From contig NZ_JAIWPG020000003.1 of NCBI RefSeq assembly GCF_020532665.2, forward strand, positions 124,001 through 188,000: a stretch of 64,000 bases of DNA, read 5' to 3'. This stretch comes from Lelliottia sp. WAP21 (GTDB lineage: Bacteria > Pseudomonadota > Gammaproteobacteria > Enterobacterales > Enterobacteriaceae). The position numbers and the translations under genes were made by a program. Position 1 is the stretch's first letter. Each line of letters begins with the position of its first letter. Below the pieces are notes generated by a model, which was given only the letters and a program-made list of their open reading frames with translations, ran no database searches and had not been told where the DNA came from. Positions 61,395 through 64,000 of this stretch are shown here, piece by piece.

Positions 61395-62774
61395 TTAATG
61401 GGATGCCGCCGTCGCCGCTTCAGGCACCACGTCGCCTTTCGTCGCACGATGCTTCAGTAATTGCTGGCTAATCGCCTCCACGCGGGCGTCGGAGAGCTTA
61501 TAGAGTGACAGCATGATGAACATGCCGGTGTAGAGCACCACGGGCACCACGCAGAACAGAATTTTGATGGTCGTTAATACTTCCACAGGCTGCACGCTGT
61601 TGCTGGCGGAGTAGTTCACCCAGGCCAGGATCCAGCCCACGAGCGCCCCGCCAATCGCCAGGCCAATTTTCAGGCTGAAGAGATAGGTGGAGAAGACCAG
61701 CCCGTCCATGCGACGTCCGCTGCGGCTCTCTTCGTAATCGACCACGTCTGAGGCCATCAGCCACTGCAGCGGCGTGGTGGTATTAAAGACGAACAGGAAC
61801 ACGATATTGAGCGCAAAAATCAGCGCGATATGTTCAGCCGGGGTAAAGAAAATCAACAGGCTGATCAACGAGTAAGCAACGATAATGCCCTTAAAGGCCT
61901 TGACGCGATCGAAGCGGCCCAGCAGGCGCGACGAGCAGAGCGAACCAAACATGGTGGCAATGCTGCCATAAAGCAGAAACTGCGTGGCCATCTGCGGATG
62001 GTCCATTACATATTTAACGAAGTAGAGCGTCGCACCACCGCGTACCACGCTGGAGCAGGTCGCCATCATTTTGAACGCGCACATGATGCGCCACTGGGTA
62101 TTGCCGAACAGCAGCTTCAGGTCTTTCGACACCGAGGAGCCCGGCTGCACGTCAAAGGTATAACGCTCTTTGGTGGTGAAGAAGCAGACATACAGCAGCA
62201 CCACGCCGCACAGCCCCAGCACGCACATCGCGCCAAAGTAGCCCACCTGCTCGTTACCTTTGCCGATGATCCCCACCAGCGGCAGAGCAATCCCGCTGAT
62301 CGCCAGCGATCCTGCCGCCGCCAGGAAAAAGCGCCAGGACTGAAGCGCATGACGTTCTTTCGGATCGGCGGTGATCACCCCAGGCATCGCGCAGTACGGC
62401 ACGTTGACGAAGGTGTAGACCAGCGTCAGCAGGATATACGTCACGCAGGCGTAGATAATTTTGCCCTGAGCAGAGAAGTCAGGCGTGTAGAACGTCAGCA
62501 TACAGACGATGCCAAAGGGGATCGCGCCCCACAGCAGGAAAGGCCGGAACTGCCCGTGGCGCGTGCGGGTGCGGTCGACCAGCAGCCCCATCAGTGGATC
62601 GGTTACCGCGTCGAGCACGCGCGAAACCAAAAACAGCGTGCCCATAATGCCCGCAGACAGGCCGAACACGTCGGTGTAGAAATAGGCGAGCAGGAACATG
62701 GTCGCCTGCCAGACGAAGCCGCAGGCGGTATCACCCAGCCCGTAGCCAATTTTGTCTTTCATGGTGAGTTGCAT
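61395..62774 (-). CDS. GPH-family xyloside symporter (YagG type)
   Basis: 459 residues from the ATG at complement 62772-62774 (MQLTMKDKIGYGLGD, GGGGA ribosome site); the upstream extension to 62840 lacks support. It has about twelve hydrophobic segments. Family motifs: GYGLGDTACGFVWQATMFLLAYFYTDVFG and SRVLDAVTDPLMGLLVDRT. It imports xylo-oligosaccharides or a xyloside with a cation for the following GH43 xylosidase gene. Length and context match E. coli YagG. Confidence 0.92.
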   Translation of the reverse strand: MQLTMKDKIGYGLGDTACGFVWQATMFLLAYFYTDVFGLSAGIMGTLFLVSRVLDAVTDPLMGLLVDRTRTRHGQFRPFLLWGAIPFGIVCMLTFYTPDFSAQGKIIYACVTYILLTLVYTFVNVPYCAMPGVITADPKERHALQSWRFFLAAAGSLAISGIALPLVGIIGKGNEQVGYFGAMCVLGLCGVVLLYVCFFTTKERYTFDVQPGSSVSKDLKLLFGNTQWRIMCAFKMMATCSSVVRGGATLYFVKYVMDHPQMATQFLLYGSIATMFGSLCSSRLLGRFDRVKAFKGIIVAYSLISLLIFFTPAEHIALIFALNIVFLFVFNTTTPLQWLMASDVVDYEESRSGRRMDGLVFSTYLFSLKIGLAIGGALVGWILAWVNYSASNSVQPVEVLTTIKILFCVVPVVLYTGMFIMLSLYKLSDARVEAISQQLLKHRATKGDVVPEAATAASH

Positions 62775-63075
62775 GGTTTTCCCCAACGCAGAGAGTGGAA
62801 TGGTGCAAACGTCAGGGACCTGATCCAGGAAATATGTCACCCGGCGTCGTGTCAGGAATACACCCTATTCTCGTGTGCGGTTATTATCGCTTCGTGTTAA
62901 TAAAGTGTAATGACATGTTCGTTTTATCAGCAATGGTCATTTCTTATTTCTGAATTATGATATTTTGCTTTTGTGATAAGCGTCGTTATATTTTAAATAT
63001 GAAAAAGAGGTTTATTTTTAGTGAGTTATAAATTTCAGTTCGCGCAATATTCATTTATTTCAGACGCAGAAAAAC
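62775..63075. other. Regulatory region of the transporter-xylosidase operon
   Basis: A 300-bp AT-rich stretch separates the dehydratase terminator from the transporter start. It should hold the operon promoter on the minus strand. A short dyad, TCAGG and CCTGA with a 2-bp spacer (near 62811-62822), lies close to the start. I could not define a -35/-10 pair or a CRP site with confidence. No ORF is supported. Confidence 0.4.
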
Positions 63076-63101
63076 CGCCTGCTAAATATATTTAGCAGGC
63101 G
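63076..63101 (-). terminator. Rho-independent terminator of the dehydratase gene
   Basis: A perfect palindrome with a 13-base arm (CGCCTGCTAAATA and its reverse complement), followed on the minus strand by GGTTTTTCTG. It ends the dehydratase transcript 20 bp after its stop codon and separates it from the transporter-xylosidase unit. Confidence 0.85.
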
Positions 63102-63120
63102 AGAGAAAATCCCGAAATGA

Positions 63121-64000
63121 TTATATTCCGAGGGCTTTTTTACCGGCGTTAATAACCTCAATAATTTTATCGGTATCGTAAATGCACCCTTTCCACGTAC
63201 CTCCGCTCACCGATTGCAGCGCAGCCCACAGGCGAGTGTCGTCGGGCAGAAAATCGTGCGCGTGCAGTTCCGGATGAGGCATGCGCCGCGCCAGCTCTGC
63301 CGCGCCCTCTTCCGGCGTCAGCGGGACGTGCAAGGTGCCGATAAAGTTCACGCTGCCCGTCAGGGAGAGGCGATCGACCACGATCTCAATAATGTCGTGA
63401 TCCCGCAGCTTGCCAATCGGCCCCCCTGCCAGCGCTTCCGGCGCGACGTGGCCAAAACAGGCGCCGGTCGAGACGCCGGAGAAGCGTGCATCCGTGATCA
63501 ACGACACCGTTTTGCCCCAGGAGACATGCTTAAGCGCCGACGTCAGTTGATAGGTCTCTTCCATACCGGTGCCGGACGGACCGCCGCCGATCACCACCAT
63601 GATATCGCCCTGCTCGATCTCACCGCGCTTGATCGCCTTGATGGCGCTCGCTTCCGAGACAAAGACCCGCGCCCGCCCGGTATGCCGGTAAACGCCATCT
63701 TCGCCCACCACCGAAGGATCGATCGCCGTGGCTTTGATCACCGATCCTTCCGGCGCGATGTTGCCCACCGGGAACGCCACCGTCGAGGTGAGTCCTCGGG
63801 CTTTTGCACGGGCTGGCGGCAGGATCACGTCGTCTGGATCCACGCCATCCTGCTCGCGCAGACACGCACGGAAACGCGTCCTGCGCTCGGATGCCTGCCA
63901 CCAGTCGAGATTCTCGCCTACCGTCTGGCCCGTCACGGTCATGGCATCTTCATGCAACAAACCGAGATCGCGCAAATGCAGCATCACCTCCGGCACGCCG
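63121..64000 (-). CDS. IlvD/Edd-family dehydratase, YagF/YjhG (xylonate dehydratase) type, 5' end cut by window
   Basis: 293 visible C-terminal residues of a family of about 600-655; the frame stays open to the right edge. Typical motifs: VGGGPSGTGMEE-like VIGGGPSGTGMEETYQL, SLITDARFSGVSTGACFGHVAPEA, and GGPIGKLRDHDIIEI. Enzymes of this group dehydrate sugar acids such as D-xylonate with an iron-sulfur cluster; the cluster cysteines lie in the missing half. Together with the GH43 xylosidase, GPH symporter and IclR regulator it matches the E. coli yag or yjh clusters. A strong terminator follows. An aldolase partner may lie outside the window. Confidence 0.88.
   Translation of the reverse strand, partial: GVPEVMLHLRDLGLLHEDAMTVTGQTVGENLDWWQASERRTRFRACLREQDGVDPDDVILPPARAKARGLTSTVAFPVGNIAPEGSVIKATAIDPSVVGEDGVYRHTGRARVFVSEASAIKAIKRGEIEQGDIMVVIGGGPSGTGMEETYQLTSALKHVSWGKTVSLITDARFSGVSTGACFGHVAPEALAGGPIGKLRDHDIIEIVVDRLSLTGSVNFIGTLHVPLTPEEGAAELARRMPHPELHAHDFLPDDTRLWAALQSVSGGTWKGCIYDTDKIIEVINAGKKALGI

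Noticed and set aside
63076-63101. Perfect palindrome considered as an IclR operator
   Set aside because: It is followed by a T run on the minus strand directly after the dehydratase stop, so a terminator explains it better.

Overview
The window looks like a chromosomal segment of a member of the Enterobacteriaceae close to Enterobacter, Leclercia or Lelliottia. Housekeeping genes read as enteric orthologues (argF/argI, rraB, miaE, roxA, leuX, yjiR, yjiS). The mix of miaE, chromosomal fosA, a second tryptophanyl-tRNA synthetase and a FoxA/FhuA-type receptor argues against E. coli K-12. The assignment is by recognition of protein sequence only.

Layout. 1-9.7 kb: metabolic and regulatory genes (aldehyde dehydrogenase and LysR, AhpD-like protein and MocR regulator, yjiS and yjiR, a siderophore receptor with an AraC regulator, two small genes). 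9.7-22 kb: roxA, a ClpP-like protease, an McrBC-type restriction pair, a GH5/GPH-transporter/LacI sugar cassette, fosA, and trpS2 behind a Trp-Trp leader peptide and attenuator. 21.8-36.5 kb: a CdiB-CdiA-CdiI contact-dependent inhibition locus on the minus strand, with decayed toxin-module fragments after it. 37-55.5 kb: a defence island ending at tRNA-Leu (leuX) with a broken P4-type integrase. It holds an SOS-type symE with a candidate antisense RNA, an XRE regulator with four identical-architecture operators, the phosphorothioate modification genes dndBCDE, and the minus-strand restriction operon dptF-dptG-dptH. Two AT-rich genes, a ParB-like protein and a predicted PD-(D/E)XK nuclease, are attached to the end of that operon. 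55.5-59 kb: conserved backbone miaE-rraB-argF and a tandem 54-bp repeat. 59-64 kb: a xylo-oligosaccharide/xylonate cluster (IclR regulator, GH43 xylosidase, GPH transporter, YagF/YjhG-type dehydratase cut by the window end).

How the genes work together. DndC, DndD and DndE put sulfur into the DNA backbone and DndB represses their promoter; dndA is absent, so a housekeeping cysteine desulfurase such as IscS must supply sulfur. DptF, DptG and DptH restrict unmodified DNA. Two TACG-N10-CGTA sites bracket the dndB promoter, as reported for DptB of Salmonella. A separate XRE circuit with its own operator family lies between symE and dnd. With McrBC, SymE and CDI, the window carries at least four defence or competition systems; in E. 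coli K-12 yjiR, yjiS, mcrBC and symE also lie in one chromosomal neighbourhood.

Most notable items: (1) the complete Dnd/Dpt island with the ParB-like/nuclease add-on; (2) the XRE operator array with an unannotated 37-residue ORF; (3) a classical four-segment attenuator in front of trpS2; (4) the LexA-box symE with an opposing promoter; (5) CdiA with a base-composition patch in its putative receptor-binding region and orphan toxin debris.
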